Of a stretch of 64,000 nucleotides of DNA, positions 24,159 through 33,078 are shown piece by piece (the stretch's first letter is position 1; each line of letters opens with the position of its first letter). Origin of the DNA: CAVVYV01 sp963752585 (GTDB lineage: Bacteria > Actinomycetota > Thermoleophilia > Solirubrobacterales > 70-9); the NCBI GenBank assembly GCA_963752585.1, contig CAVVYV010000004.1, positions 1 through 64,000 of the forward strand. The letters are read 5' to 3'. Under the pieces are notes generated by a model. That model saw only the letters and a list, made by a program, of their open reading frames with translations. It did not search any database and was not told the origin of the DNA. The translations under genes were made by a program, and so were the position numbers.

Positions 24159-25009
24159 ATGGTCGCCCGATCGCCCGTGATCTGATCGAGACGGGGACGA
24201 TCGTCGTCGACGGCGTCGCCACCTTCTTCAGGCGGCTCCCCGGCGATGGCCCGCCCGCGGTCCTCGTCCACGGGAACCCGACCCATTCCGAGGACTGGAT
24301 GCCGATCCTCGAGCGGATGCGCGGGCCGGCGCTCGCCCTCGACCTACCCGGCTGGGGCCGCTCGGCGCGACCCGACCCGGGCGGGTTCGACTACTCGATG
24401 CGGGGCCTCGCCCGCTTCTTCGCCCGTTTTCTCGAGCGGATGGCGATCGGCGAGTACTCGCTGGCGGTCCATGACTGGGGAGCGCTCGCCCTGATCCCGG
24501 CCCAGGGCGAGCCGGAGCGGGTTCGCCGTCTGGTGGTGATCAACGCGGTGCCGCTGTTGCCGGGATACCGCTGGCATCGCACCGCTCGGATGTGGCGGGC
24601 GCCGGGTCTCGGCGAGCTCTCCCGGCGGATCTGGTCCCGGCGCGCCCTCGACCTCGGGCTTCGCGAGTCGCGCGGAGATTGGAGTCGCCACGATCCCGAA
24701 TTCGTCGACATGGTCTGGGACCACCTCGACCGGCGAACGTTGGAGGCGATCCTTCGCCTGTACCGCTCCGCTCCCGAGTACGAGCTGGAGGCCGCCGGAT
24801 CTGAGCTCGGATCGATCGCCGCGCCGGCCCAGGTCATCTGGGGGCTGAAGGACCGCTACATCCCGGCCCGCTTCGGCCGGCTCTACGCCCAGGCGCTCCC
24901 CAACAGCGAGCTGGTCGAGCTCCCGGGCGCCGGCCACTGGCCGTGGCGGGAGCGCCCCGAGCTGATCGAGGAGATCGTTGCCTTCCTCGAGCCGCGCGGC
25001 CGGGGCTGA
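24159..25009 (+). CDS. Alpha/beta hydrolase, haloalkane-dehalogenase-like
   Basis: The fold's landmarks are all present: oxyanion loop AVLVHGNPTHSEDW, ALDLPGWGRSARPDPGG, the nucleophile elbow YSLAVHDWGALALI with Asp rather than Ser, the acid region VIWGLKDRYIPARFGRL, and the catalytic His in PGAGHWPWRERPE. HGNPT plus an Asp nucleophile in HDWG is the pattern of haloalkane dehalogenases and related epoxide hydrolases. The substrate is not predictable, since the halide-stabilising Trp beside the nucleophile is present but the second one is not evident. The ATG at 24159 needs a one-base shift to join the frame; that frame is open from 24083. It diverges from the nth gene, with a 12-base gap. Confidence 0.8.
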
Positions 25010-25070
25010 CCGTTTTGTGTGGCTTCTCACCGGCTGTTGTTACCGAGCGGTGAATACAATCTCAAGGTTC

Positions 25071-25838
25071 GTGCGCGCACTGGTCGAAAAGATCGGGGCC
25101 TGGCTGCCCAATGGCTATGGAGACGCGGCGACGGCAGCTTGGGCTGTTCGTGCTCGCCGACCTCTGCTACGAGACCGTCCGCGGCGTCGCCGAGGGCCAG
25201 CGGGCCGAGGCCTTCGCCAACGGCGCCTGGATCATCGACTTCCGAGCGGGCGACCGGGACGCTGTTCGAGCCCGACCTGCAGGCGGCGCTGATCGGCCAG
25301 CGCTGGATCATCGACCTGGCCAACTTCGCCTACATGAACACCCACTTCATCATCACCACCGCCTTCCTGGTCTGGCTCTACCTCTACCGAAACAAGAGCT
25401 TCTACTTCGTCCGCAACATGTTCATGGTGGCGATGGCGCTGGCGCTCGTCGGCTACGCCCTGGTGCCGACCGCGCCGCCGCGGCTGTTCCCGCAGGAGGG
25501 ATTCGTCGACACGATCACGGCGATGGCCCAGGTCAACCACGACTCGGCGCTGGTCAAGATCTTCGTCAATCCCTACGCCGCCGATACCCAGCATGCACAT
25601 AGCCTTCGCCTTGATGATCGGAGTATCGGGAGCGTTGATCTCGCGGCACGCGGTGACCCGCGCCTTCTGGTGCGTCTATCCGGTGTTCGTCTTCTTCGTC
25701 GTCGTCGTCACCGCGAACCACTTCTGGATTGACGCCGCCGCCGGCGCCCTGGTCGCCGGCCTGGCGGCGCTCATCGCGCGGCAGGTCCTGGCCCGCGCCC
25801 GGCCGGCCGTCTGGTCCTGGCGGCCAGCCACCGCTTGA
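25071..25838 (+). CDS. PAP2/Aur1-like membrane protein 1 (frameshifted)
   Basis: Integral membrane protein of the PAP2 (type 2 phosphatidic acid phosphatase) superfamily, inositol-phosphorylceramide-synthase-like branch. Seen: LFVLADLCYETVRGVAEGQ, THFIITTAFLVWLYLYRNKS with FYFVRN, VGYALVPTAPPRLFP, then after a one-base shift IPSMHIAF (active-site His), and VTANHFWIDAAAGALVAGLA with the second His and Asp. Five to six hydrophobic helices. It is related to the second PAP2 gene 1.7 kb downstream (same PTAPPR, PSMH and NHFW landmarks). Frame breaks lie near 25125, 25255 and 25585. The start GTG is a choice by alignment to that paralogue; ATG 25111 is an alternative. It ends in a TTGA overlap with the next gene. 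Confidence 0.85.
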
Positions 25839-27503
25839 GCGCCCGACACGCTCGGCGTTGCGCCGCTACGCCGAGCCGGCACTGGTGGCGGCGGTCCTCG
25901 GGGGGATCTACCTGGTCGTCCAGCCGTCGAGCGCCGACCACGCCGCCCAGGTCTTCCGCTCCGGGCTCTTCGAGCAAGAGGGGCTCTCCGCCTGGAACAA
26001 CCTCTGGTTCGGAGGCCACCACCTTCCCGGTTACGGCCTGCTCTTCCCGCCGCTCGCATCGTTGCTCGGGGCGCGGGTGGTCGGCTTCCTGGCGGCGCTC
26101 GCCGCTTCGCTTCTGTTCGCCGCGATCGCCTACCGCCGCTGGGGTGACCGGGCGCGGCTCGGGGTGATCTGGTTCGCGGCCGGCACCTCGATCAGCCTCT
26201 ACACCGGCCGCCTCACCTTCGCCCTCGGGGTGCCGATCGCGCTGGCGGCGGTGTTCGCGGCGCAGCGGGGCCACCGGCTCGCCGCGATCGGCTTCGCCGG
26301 TCTCTGCTCGCTGGCGAGCCCGGTCGCCGCGCTCTTCCTCGCCTGCGGAGCGGTCGGGTACTCGGTCGCCGAGCGCCGCCGCCAGGGGCTGGAGATCGCC
26401 GCCGCCGCCGCCGTCACGGCGTCGTCGCTCACGCTCGCCTTCCCCGAGGGCGGAACCGAGCCCTTCGACTTCTCGAGCTTCCAGCCGGCGATCCTGGTCG
26501 CGGCCGCGGTGTTCGTGGCGCTGCCCCGGGACGAGCGGCTGCTCCGCTACAGCGTCGCCGCCTACGCCGCGGCGCTCGCCGCCGCCTTCCTGATCAACAG
26601 CCCGATGGGCGGCAACGCGACCCGGATGGGAGCGCTTCTCCTCGGCCCGGCGCTCGCCTTCGGCCTCTGGCGGCGGCAGCGCTTCACCCTCCGCCGGCAG
26701 CGCTTCGCGCTCGCCCTCCTCGTCCCGGTGCTCGTCTACTGGCAATGGTCGCCGGTGGTCCGAGACCTCGAGAACGTCCACGCCCAGCCCTCGGTCGAGG
26801 CCGGCTACTACGCGCCGGTGCGCGACTTCCTCCGGGGGACCCCGAATAGCAACGCCTACCGGGTCGAGGTCCTCCCGGCCGCCCATCACTGGGAGTCGGC
26901 ATACGTCCCGCGCGGGATCTACATCGCCCGCGGCTGGGAGCGCCAGCTCGACCGGAAGCTCAACCCCCTCTTCTACGAGGACCAGCTGACCTGGGACGAG
27001 TACCGCAGCTGGCTCGACGAGCTCGGGGTCGGGTTCGTCGCCGTCCCCGACGCGCCGCTCGACTACGCGGCCGAATCCGAGGTGAAGCTGATCGCCCGCG
27101 AGCCCCCCTACCTAGAGCGGGCCTTCACCAGCCCAGACTGGACCGTCTACCGGGTGCGCAATCCGGCCCCGCTGGCGGTCGGCGCCGGCGACCTGGTGAA
27201 GCTGACCCCGGAGGGCTTCGTCGTCGACGCGGACGCTCCCGGTACCGTGCTGGTCAGAGTGCGCTGGACGCCGTACTGGTCGATCGAGCAGGGGACCGGC
27301 TGCGTGCGAGCAGTCCCCCGGCGGCTACACGACCCTCGACGTCACCGAGCCCGGGCGCTTCCGGGTCGGCGTCGACTTCTCCCCGCTGCGGGCGCTGGAT
27401 CGGCGGTCCTCGCTGCGCCGATCGCCCGATGGCGACGATCGGGCTGGAGCGGACGGCCGCCTTCCTGCAGCAGGCTGGGCTGCTCCCGGAGAGCAGGCCT
27501 TGA
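25835..27503 (+). CDS. Polytopic membrane protein, GT-C glycosyltransferase-like
   Basis: About 555 residues. The N-terminal two thirds hold eight to ten hydrophobic segments (PALVAAVLGGIYLVV, VVGFLAALAASLLFAAIAY, LALLVPVLVYWQW). Between the first two, SGLFEQEGLSAWNNLWFGGH resembles the first extracytoplasmic loop of GT-C enzymes but lacks a clear acidic pair. The C-terminal third is soluble: YVPRGIYIARGWERQLDRKL, LTWDEYRSWLDELGVGFVAV and GYTTLDVTEPGRFRVGVDFS. It is sandwiched between two PAP2 genes with TTGA overlaps on both sides, so it must act with them. Glycosyl transfer onto a lipid is inference. The start is uncertain: the TTG needs a one-base shift. Another break lies near 27305 and more follow near the end. 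Confidence 0.62.
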
Positions 27504-28313
27504 GCCTCTCGCAGCTGCGCGAGAGGTTTCTGCCCCGCGGCCCGCTTGACCTGATCGTTCAGCTCGCGGTGATCGCGGCCGCCTACTACGCTTGGCGCTA
27601 CGCGCGCGGGGCGGTCGACGGGAGCATGACTGCCTCCTTCGCCCACGCCCGCGACCTCGTCGACGTGGAGCGCTCGCTCGGCGCCCTGATCGAGCCCAGC
27701 GTCCAGGACTGGGCGGTGAGCTCGGGCTGGCCGGCGGAGGTCGCCCGCTGGGGCTACGCCAACCTCCACTTCAAGGGCAGCTGCCTCGCCCTGGCGGCGA
27801 TCTTCTTCGTCTTCCGCGGCAGCTACGGCTTCGTCCGCAACGTGGTGCTGGCGGCGATGGCGATCTCGGTCGTCGGCTACGCCCTCTATCCAACCGCCCC
27901 GCCGCGGTTCCTGCCGGAGCTCGGGCTCGATCCATCGAGCGCGGTCACCGGCAACCAGCCCCAGCTCTCCGCGCCGGGCGACCCGCTCTTCAACCCGTTC
28001 GCGGCGGTCCCCTCGATGCACGTCGGCCTGTCGCTGATCTTCTTCTGGTCGCTCGCCCTGCTGGTCCGGCCCAGGCGCGCTGAAGCTGCTGCTCTTCGGC
28101 TATCCATTGCTGATGACCTACGTGGTCGTGGCGAGCGGAAATCACTTCTGGCTCGACGCTGTCTTCGGCGCCGTCACCGCGGCCGCGGCCGCCGGGGTGG
28201 CGGTCCTGCTCGGACGCCTCCGCCCGGATTGGGCGTTCTCGCCGGCCCCGACGCGGCCGCGCGCCGGCGCCCGAGCGCAGCCCGAGCCGGAGCCGGAGGC
28301 CGCGGTCGCGTAG
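27500..28313 (+). CDS. PAP2/Aur1-like membrane protein 2 (one frameshift)
   Basis: Second member of the pair. The TTG at 27500 gives SLSQLRERFLPRGPLDLIV, then a helix AVIAAAYYAWRYARGAVDGS, an external loop DVERSLGALIEPSVQDWAVS, FFVFRGSYGFVRNVVLAAMA, VVGYALYPTAPPRFLPELG, NPFAAVPSMHVGLSLIFFW (active-site His) and, after a break near 28080, VVVASGNHFWLDAVFGAVTA. A disordered Arg/Glu/Pro tail ends it. Reaction type for the family: phosphoryl transfer or hydrolysis on a lipid phosphate at the outer membrane face. It lies 13 bases before the CDP-alcohol transferase gene, which supports a role in the same lipid pathway. Confidence 0.86.
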
Positions 28314-28326
28314 GGATGGCTGACCG

Positions 28327-28974
28327 ATGAACGGCCGCCCCGCCGTCGAGCTCTCGGCCGTCGTCCGCAACCGCCTGATCGAGTCCCGGCTCACCCCGAA
28401 CGCGATCTCGCTGGTGGGGCTGGTCGGCAACCTCGCCGCGGCGGTCCTGATCTGGCAGGGCTACTACACCCTCGGCGGCGTCGCCTTCATCATCGGCTCG
28501 GTGATGGACACGCTCGACGGCCGCTACGCGCGGGCGTCGGGCAAGGGAACCCTGTTCGGGGCCTTCCTCGATTCCACCCTCGACCGGATCGAGGAGGGGA
28601 TCGTGCTCACCGCCGTCGCCTACCGCTTCGCCGACGCCGGCGACGGGTTCGCGGCGGCGATGTGCGTGGTGGTCGTGCTCGGCTCGCTGATGGTCTCCTA
28701 CACCCGCGCGCGGGCGGAGGCGCTGGGGGTCGAGTGCACGGTCGGGGTGGCGACCAGGCCCGTGCGGGTGGTGATACTTTCGATCGGCCTCGTCTTCGCC
28801 AAGGGCGCCGGCGTCTTCGACTTCGAGCTGCTCGCCCCGGCGATCTACGCGATGGCGGCTCTGACCGCGTTCACGGTCGTGCAGCGGGTCTGGCACGTGC
28901 GCAACGCGCTTAGAGCCGGCGAAGCCGGGGTAACGGCGCCGGTGAGCCCCGCCGAAGAGACCGCCGACGTGTAA
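28327..28974 (+). CDS. CDP-alcohol phosphatidyltransferase, probable phosphatidylinositol-phosphate synthase
   Basis: Joins CDP-diacylglycerol to an alcohol, releasing CMP. The signature is complete: VMDTLDGRYARASGKG followed by FGAFLDSTLD, i.e. D-x2-D-G-x2-A-R, eight residues, G-x3-D-x3-D. Six membrane helices follow the usual plan; 215 residues is normal. Position directly before inositol-3-phosphate synthase argues that the alcohol is inositol 1-phosphate, as in the mycobacterial enzyme PgsA1. Phosphatidylglycerophosphate synthase is the alternative. The residue set that binds inositol phosphate should be checked by alignment. The frame is intact. Confidence 0.88.
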   Translation: MNGRPAVELSAVVRNRLIESRLTPNAISLVGLVGNLAAAVLIWQGYYTLGGVAFIIGSVMDTLDGRYARASGKGTLFGAFLDSTLDRIEEGIVLTAVAYRFADAGDGFAAAMCVVVVLGSLMVSYTRARAEALGVECTVGVATRPVRVVILSIGLVFAKGAGVFDFELLAPAIYAMAALTAFTVVQRVWHVRNALRAGEAGVTAPVSPAEETADV

Positions 28975-29024
28975 CCCGGTGTGGGCGCAAGTGTGGTTTC
29001 AACGCTGAGCTCTTCGCATGAAGG

Positions 29025-29034
29025 AGGATTTCCA
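29025..29034 (+). promoter_or_regulatory. Strong ribosome-binding site of ino1
   Basis: GAAGGAGG just upstream of the ATG at 29040, in a 65-base gap after the CDP-alcohol transferase gene. It is the clearest Shine-Dalgarno in this operon, where the other genes rely on stop-start overlaps, so ino1 is probably translated more strongly than its neighbours. Confidence 0.6.
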
Positions 29035-29039
29035 GGCTT

Positions 29040-30234
29040 ATGAGCACGGTCAACGGTAGAGCGGATGGGGCCCGCCGCAACGGGGCCCGCGACGACAAGG
29101 TCCGGGTCGCGATCGTCGGGGTCGGCAACTGCGCGAGCTCCTTCGTCCAGGGCGTCCAGTTCTACAAGGACGCCGACCCCGCCGAGCAGGTGCCGGGCCT
29201 GATGCACGTGGATCTCGGCGGCTACCACGTGCGCGACATCGAGTTCACCGCCGCCTTCGACATCGACGCCGACAAGGTCGGCAAGGACCTCTCGGAGGCG
29301 ATCTTCGCCGGCCAGAACAACACGATGAAGTTCTCCCAGGTGCCGAAGCTCGGGGTCAAGGTCCATCGCGGGATGACCCACGACGGCCTCGGCAAGTACC
29401 TGAAGGAGAAGATCACCAAGGCCCCGGGGCAGACCGCCGACATCGTCGGGATCCTCCAGGACACGCAGACAGACGTCCTCGTCTGCTACCTGCCGGTCGG
29501 CTCCGAGCAGGCGACCAAGTGGTACGTCGAGCAGGCGCTCGCCGCCGGGGTCGGCTTCGTCAACTGCCTGCCGGTGTTCATCGCCCGCGAGGACTACTGG
29601 GACCGGCGCTTCACGGAGGCCGGCCTGCCGATCATCGGCGACGACATCAAGTCGCAGGTCGGGGCGACGATCGTCCACCGCCAGCTCGCCCGCCTCTTCG
29701 CCGAGCGCGGCGTGCGGATCGAGCGCACCAGCCAGCTCAACGTCGGCGGCAACATGGACTTCTACAACATGCTCGAACGCGAGCGGCTCGAGTCGAAGAA
29801 GATCTCGAAGACCAACGCGGTCACCTCGATCATGGACCACGAGCTGCCCGCGGACGACGTCTACATCGGCCCCTCCGACTACGTCCCCTGGCTCACCGAC
29901 CGCAAGTGGGCCCACATCCGGGTCGAGGGCAAGTCCTTCGGTGACGTCCCGCTCAACGTCGAGCTCAAGCTCGAGGTCTGGGACTCGCCCGAACTCGGCG
30001 GGGATCGTGATCGACGCAGTCCGGATCGTGAAGCTGGCGCTCAATCACGGCATCGCCGGTGAGCTCGACGGGCCCTCGAGCTACCTGATGAAGTCGCCGC
30101 ACAACCAGCGCCCCGACTCCCTCGCCCGCGAGCAGACCGAGGAGTTCATCGCCAAGTACGCCCGCCAGCGGGGCGTCCCCGCCAAGAAGGGCAAGAAGGC
30201 GAAGAAGAAGAAGGCCAAGGCGAAGGCGAAGTAG
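29040..30234 (+). CDS. ino1: Inositol-3-phosphate synthase (one frameshift)
   Basis: NAD-dependent cyclisation of glucose 6-phosphate to 1L-myo-inositol 1-phosphate, the first step to inositol lipids and mycothiol. VRVAIVGVGNCASSFVQGVQ is the NAD-binding loop. VGSEQATKWYVEQALAAGV, NCLPVFIAREDYWDRRF and LPIIGDDIKSQVGATIVHR (catalytic Lys region) follow, then QLNVGGNMDFYNM and KISKTNAVTSIMDHELPADD. A break near 29998 leads to GIVIDAVRIVKLALNHGIAG and NQRPDSLAREQTEEFIAKY. It ends in a Lys/Ala-rich tail of about 20 residues, unusual but seen in actinobacterial forms. About 398 residues. Confidence 0.97.
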
Positions 30235-30241
30235 CAGGCCA

Positions 30242-30260
30242 GCGCCCACCGGGCGGGCGC
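30242..30260 (+). terminator. GC-rich hairpin after ino1 (possible attenuator)
   Basis: GCGCCC and GGGCGC form a six-base stem around seven bases, followed by TTCTCGT. It sits between the ino1 stop and the next gene's GTG 23 bases further on, so it could lower readthrough into the glycosyltransferase gene or be incidental. Confidence 0.35.
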
Positions 30261-30282
30261 TTCTCGTATCTATCCTGCGCCG

Positions 30283-32183
30283 GTGGCCGCCGAATCCCTT
30301 GCGATCGCCCAGGTGAGCCCGCATCCCTGGGGGTCGCGGCACGAGATCAACGAGTTCGTCGGCCGCACCTCCGAGGAGCTCGACCCGGCGCGGGCACCGG
30401 CTGCTGATCGTCGCCCCCTCCGAGTCGCGGACGGCGATCCGCGATTCTCGCCAGGCGATCCGCGAGGCGGCTGAGAATCCGCGCTCGCTGCTCTCCGGGC
30501 GGGAACCGCGGGTGCTGGCGATCGGGGGCAGCGATCCCGCTGCCCAGCGGCCCGCGGCGGCGGCCGGCGCCGATCCCCGTGGACGTCAGCAGGACGCTGG
30601 AGCAGCTGCTCGCGTCGGTGCCGCTCGACCTCGTCCACGTCCACGAGCCGTTCGCGCCCAGTCCCGGCTCGGCGGCGCTTCGCCACTCGCAGTCGCTCAA
30701 CGTCGCCAGCTTTCACGAGCCGGCCGAGCGGGTGCTCTCCACCCAGGTGGCGCGGATGGTGGTCGAGGTCTTCTTCGGGCGGATCGACGCCCGAATCGCG
30801 AGCAACGAGGCGACCGGCGAGCTGCTGGAGCGCTTCTTCCCAGGCGCCTACGAGCTGATCCGTCCCGGCGCGGATGTCGCGAAGCCCGCCCTGCCGCCAC
30901 CGCCGGAGGGGCGGATCCGGATCGTCCATTGCGCCCTGGAGGAGCGGGGCGCGCTGCGGCTGCTGCTCCGCGCCCTCCGCAAGCTTCCCGAGGAGCTCGA
31001 CTGGGAGGGGGTGATCTGGTTCGAGGGCCCGACCGATCCCCTCGCCCGGGTGAGCCGGCGGCTGCGCGAGCGCCTGAGCGTGGTTCGCCCGGCGGACGGC
31101 GAGCCGGCGGAGTTCATCGCCGGTGCCGACGTCGTCTGCCTCGCCTCCGGGCGGGGTGAGGATGGCGCCGGCCCTGATCCGCAAGTCCCTCGCGGCCGGG
31201 GCGGTCCCGGTCGTCTCCGACCTCGAGCTCTACGGCGAGCTCGTCGGCGACGGCGAGCGGGGGCTGCTGTTCCCGATCGGCGACGTCCAGACCCTCGCGG
31301 CCCAGCTCGAGCGCCTCTGCTCGGATCGGGCGCTGCGCGAGCAGCTCCGGAGCAGCGGCCGCGACGGAGGCGAGGGCCGAAGCTGGGTGGAGGTCACCGA
31401 TGACCTCGAGCGGGTGTACCGGGAGCTGGCCGCCCGGCGCCACGACCCGGCGCCGGACAGCGGGGTCCGCGGCCGCCTGGCTGGGCGCTCCTACATCCAC
31501 TGCGACCTGCACATGCACACCGACCACTCCCCCGACTGCGCGACCCCGGTCGAGGTGCTCCTCGAGACCGCCAAGGAGCGCGGCCTCGGCGCGATCGCGA
31601 TCACCGATCACAACGAGATCTCCGGGGCGTTCGAGGCGCGCGAGGCCGCGGAGCGAATCGGGGGGATAAAGGTGATCGTCGCCGAGGAGGTGAAGACGGC
31701 ATCCGAGGGCGAGGTGATCGGCCTCTTCCTCGAGGAGAAGATCGAGCGCGGGATGTCGATGGCGGAGACGATCGCCGAGATCCGCCGGCAGGGGGGGTTG
31801 GTCTACGTCCCGCATCCGTTCGACCGCTTCCACTCGGTCCCCGACTACGAGCACCTGCTGAAGATCGTCGAGGAGATCGACATCCTCGAGGTCTTCAACC
31901 CGAGGATCGCCCTCTCCGCTTTCAACGAGGAGGCGGTGCGCTTCGCCCGCAAGTACTCGATCGTCCCCGGGGCCGGTTCCGACAGCCACGTTGCCCAGGG
32001 CCTGGGGAGCGTCAAGATCAGGCTCCGCGACTTCGACGGAGCCCGGAGGAGTTCCTCGAGTCGATGCGCCAGGCGGACATCGTCCGCAAGCACAAGAACC
32101 TGATCTACGTCCAGGCGCTGAAGTTCCTGCAGACGAGCGGCGGCCGGGGCGGTCGTTCGCTGGCGCGCTCGGGCAAGAGTTGA
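30283..32183 (+). CDS. PimA-like GT4 glycosyltransferase fused to a PHP phosphoesterase domain (frameshifted)
   Basis: The N-terminal half is GT-B family 4: AIAQVSPHPWGSRHEINEFV, HRLLIVAPSESRTA, DLVHVHEPFAPSPGSAALRH, VASFHEPAERVLSTQVARM, LLERFFPGAYELIRPGADV, and the donor-binding end MAPALIRKSLAAGAVPVVSD. The C-terminal half is a PHP domain with every metal ligand: DLHMHTDHSPDC, AIAITDHNEISG, EEVKTASEGEVIG, YVPHPFDRF and PGAGSDSH. The donor could be GDP-mannose or UDP-sugar; PimA likeness suggests transfer to a phosphatidylinositol lipid. No stop separates the halves in the region 31140-32040, which is one clean frame. Breaks lie near 30395, 30475, 30580, 31155 and 32040. The stop shares TGATG with the next gene. 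Confidence 0.83.
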
Positions 32184-32839
32184 TGCAGCCGCAAGGGGCC
32201 GAGCCCGGCCCGAAGAAGAGGCAGGGCGCCGTGTCATCGACGACGGACGACGAGATCCGCGAGAAGTACCTCGAGCGCGCGATCCGCGAGCTCAACGACC
32301 TGGGCCGGGAGCTGTCCGCCTGCCAGGACTGCCCGCGGGGCAGCGTGATGCCCGTCCAGGGCTCCGGTCATCCGCAGGCGGACATCCTGATGCTCAAGCA
32401 CGCCGCCACCCCCGCGGAGATCGAGGAGGGGGTGGCGTTCTACGGGCGCGCCGGCAACGCTCTGATGAAGAGCTTCAAGCGGCTGGCGATCGACCCGATC
32501 GTCGTCTTCGGCACCCTCTGCGTCAAGTGCCCGCTGACCGATCCCAGCCACGCCTCGAGCACCTGCATCGGCAGGATCGCCGAGGAGATCGCGATCGTCC
32601 AGCCCCGGATCGTCGTCGTCATGGGCGAGGAGGCGCTCGAGATCCTGAACGACCTCGAGCTGCCGCTGGCGGCTGAGATCGAGCCCCACGAGGGCGAGAT
32701 CCAGAGCCTCACCCCGACGATCGACGCACTCTTCGTCCCGGACATCGACGAGTCGCTCGACGAGGAGCAGGCGAAGCAGCGCTTCTGGTCGGCCTTCCGC
32801 GTGCTCGGCTCCTGGTACGACCGGCTGCCCCCGTACTAG
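32183..32839 (+). CDS. Uracil-DNA glycosylase superfamily protein, altered motif 1
   Basis: About 218 residues, frame intact. The iron-sulphur Cys pattern of family 4/5 glycosylases is kept: LSACQDCPRGS, then LCVKCP and STCIGRIAEEI. The FYGRAGNALMKSFKRLAID segment matches the conserved G-R-A-G helix, and QPRIVVVMGEEALEILNDLE the later strand. The catalytic first motif, normally GEAPG with downstream acidic residues, reads LMLKHAATPAEIEEGVAF here, so the residues that act on the base are missing or replaced. It ends VLGSWYDRLPPY. Either a different base specificity or a non-enzymatic DNA-binding form. Translationally coupled to the glycosyltransferase-PHP gene by TGATG; the reason is not obvious. 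Confidence 0.72.
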   Translation: MQPQGAEPGPKKRQGAVSSTTDDEIREKYLERAIRELNDLGRELSACQDCPRGSVMPVQGSGHPQADILMLKHAATPAEIEEGVAFYGRAGNALMKSFKRLAIDPIVVFGTLCVKCPLTDPSHASSTCIGRIAEEIAIVQPRIVVVMGEEALEILNDLELPLAAEIEPHEGEIQSLTPTIDALFVPDIDESLDEEQAKQRFWSAFRVLGSWYDRLPPY

Positions 32840-32874
32840 CGCCGGCCCGCTGGCGACCTCGGGTCGGCGGTCGT

Positions 32875-33078
32875 ATGATCACCATAGCGATGGAGCTCGA
32901 GGAACGGACGATCGAGCAGCTCCCCGACCGCTGCCAGAACTGCGGCGCCAGTCTCACCGACGACGAGAAGCGCGCCGCCCTCACCGAAGGGCCCCCGAGC
33001 GGGGCCGTGCTCTGCACCGTCTGCGCCGCGGAGGTCGTCCCGGTCGAAGACGAAGAGGACGAGGCCGGCGCCGCCTAG
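32875..33078 (+). CDS. Small zinc-ribbon protein
   Basis: 67 residues with two Cys pairs, DRCQNCGASLTDD and AVLCTVCAAEVVP, spaced like a zinc ribbon, and an acidic tail (EDEEDEAGAA). Two possible Met starts (residue 1 or 6). It is too small for a named domain. It follows the UDG-like gene and overlaps the end of the convergent LLM gene by four bases. Confidence 0.65.
   Translation: MITIAMELEERTIEQLPDRCQNCGASLTDDEKRAALTEGPPSGAVLCTVCAAEVVPVEDEEDEAGAA

Noticed and set aside
27254..28896. Minus-strand Arg/Glu/Asp-rich frames opposite the second PAP2 and CDP-alcohol transferase genes.
   Set aside because: Charged, low-complexity shadow frames; the plus-strand genes show helices and full signatures.
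30242..30260. Strong operon-ending terminator after ino1.
   Set aside because: The stem has only six pairs and no T-run, and the next gene begins 23 bases later on the same strand, so it is kept as a weak attenuator candidate only.
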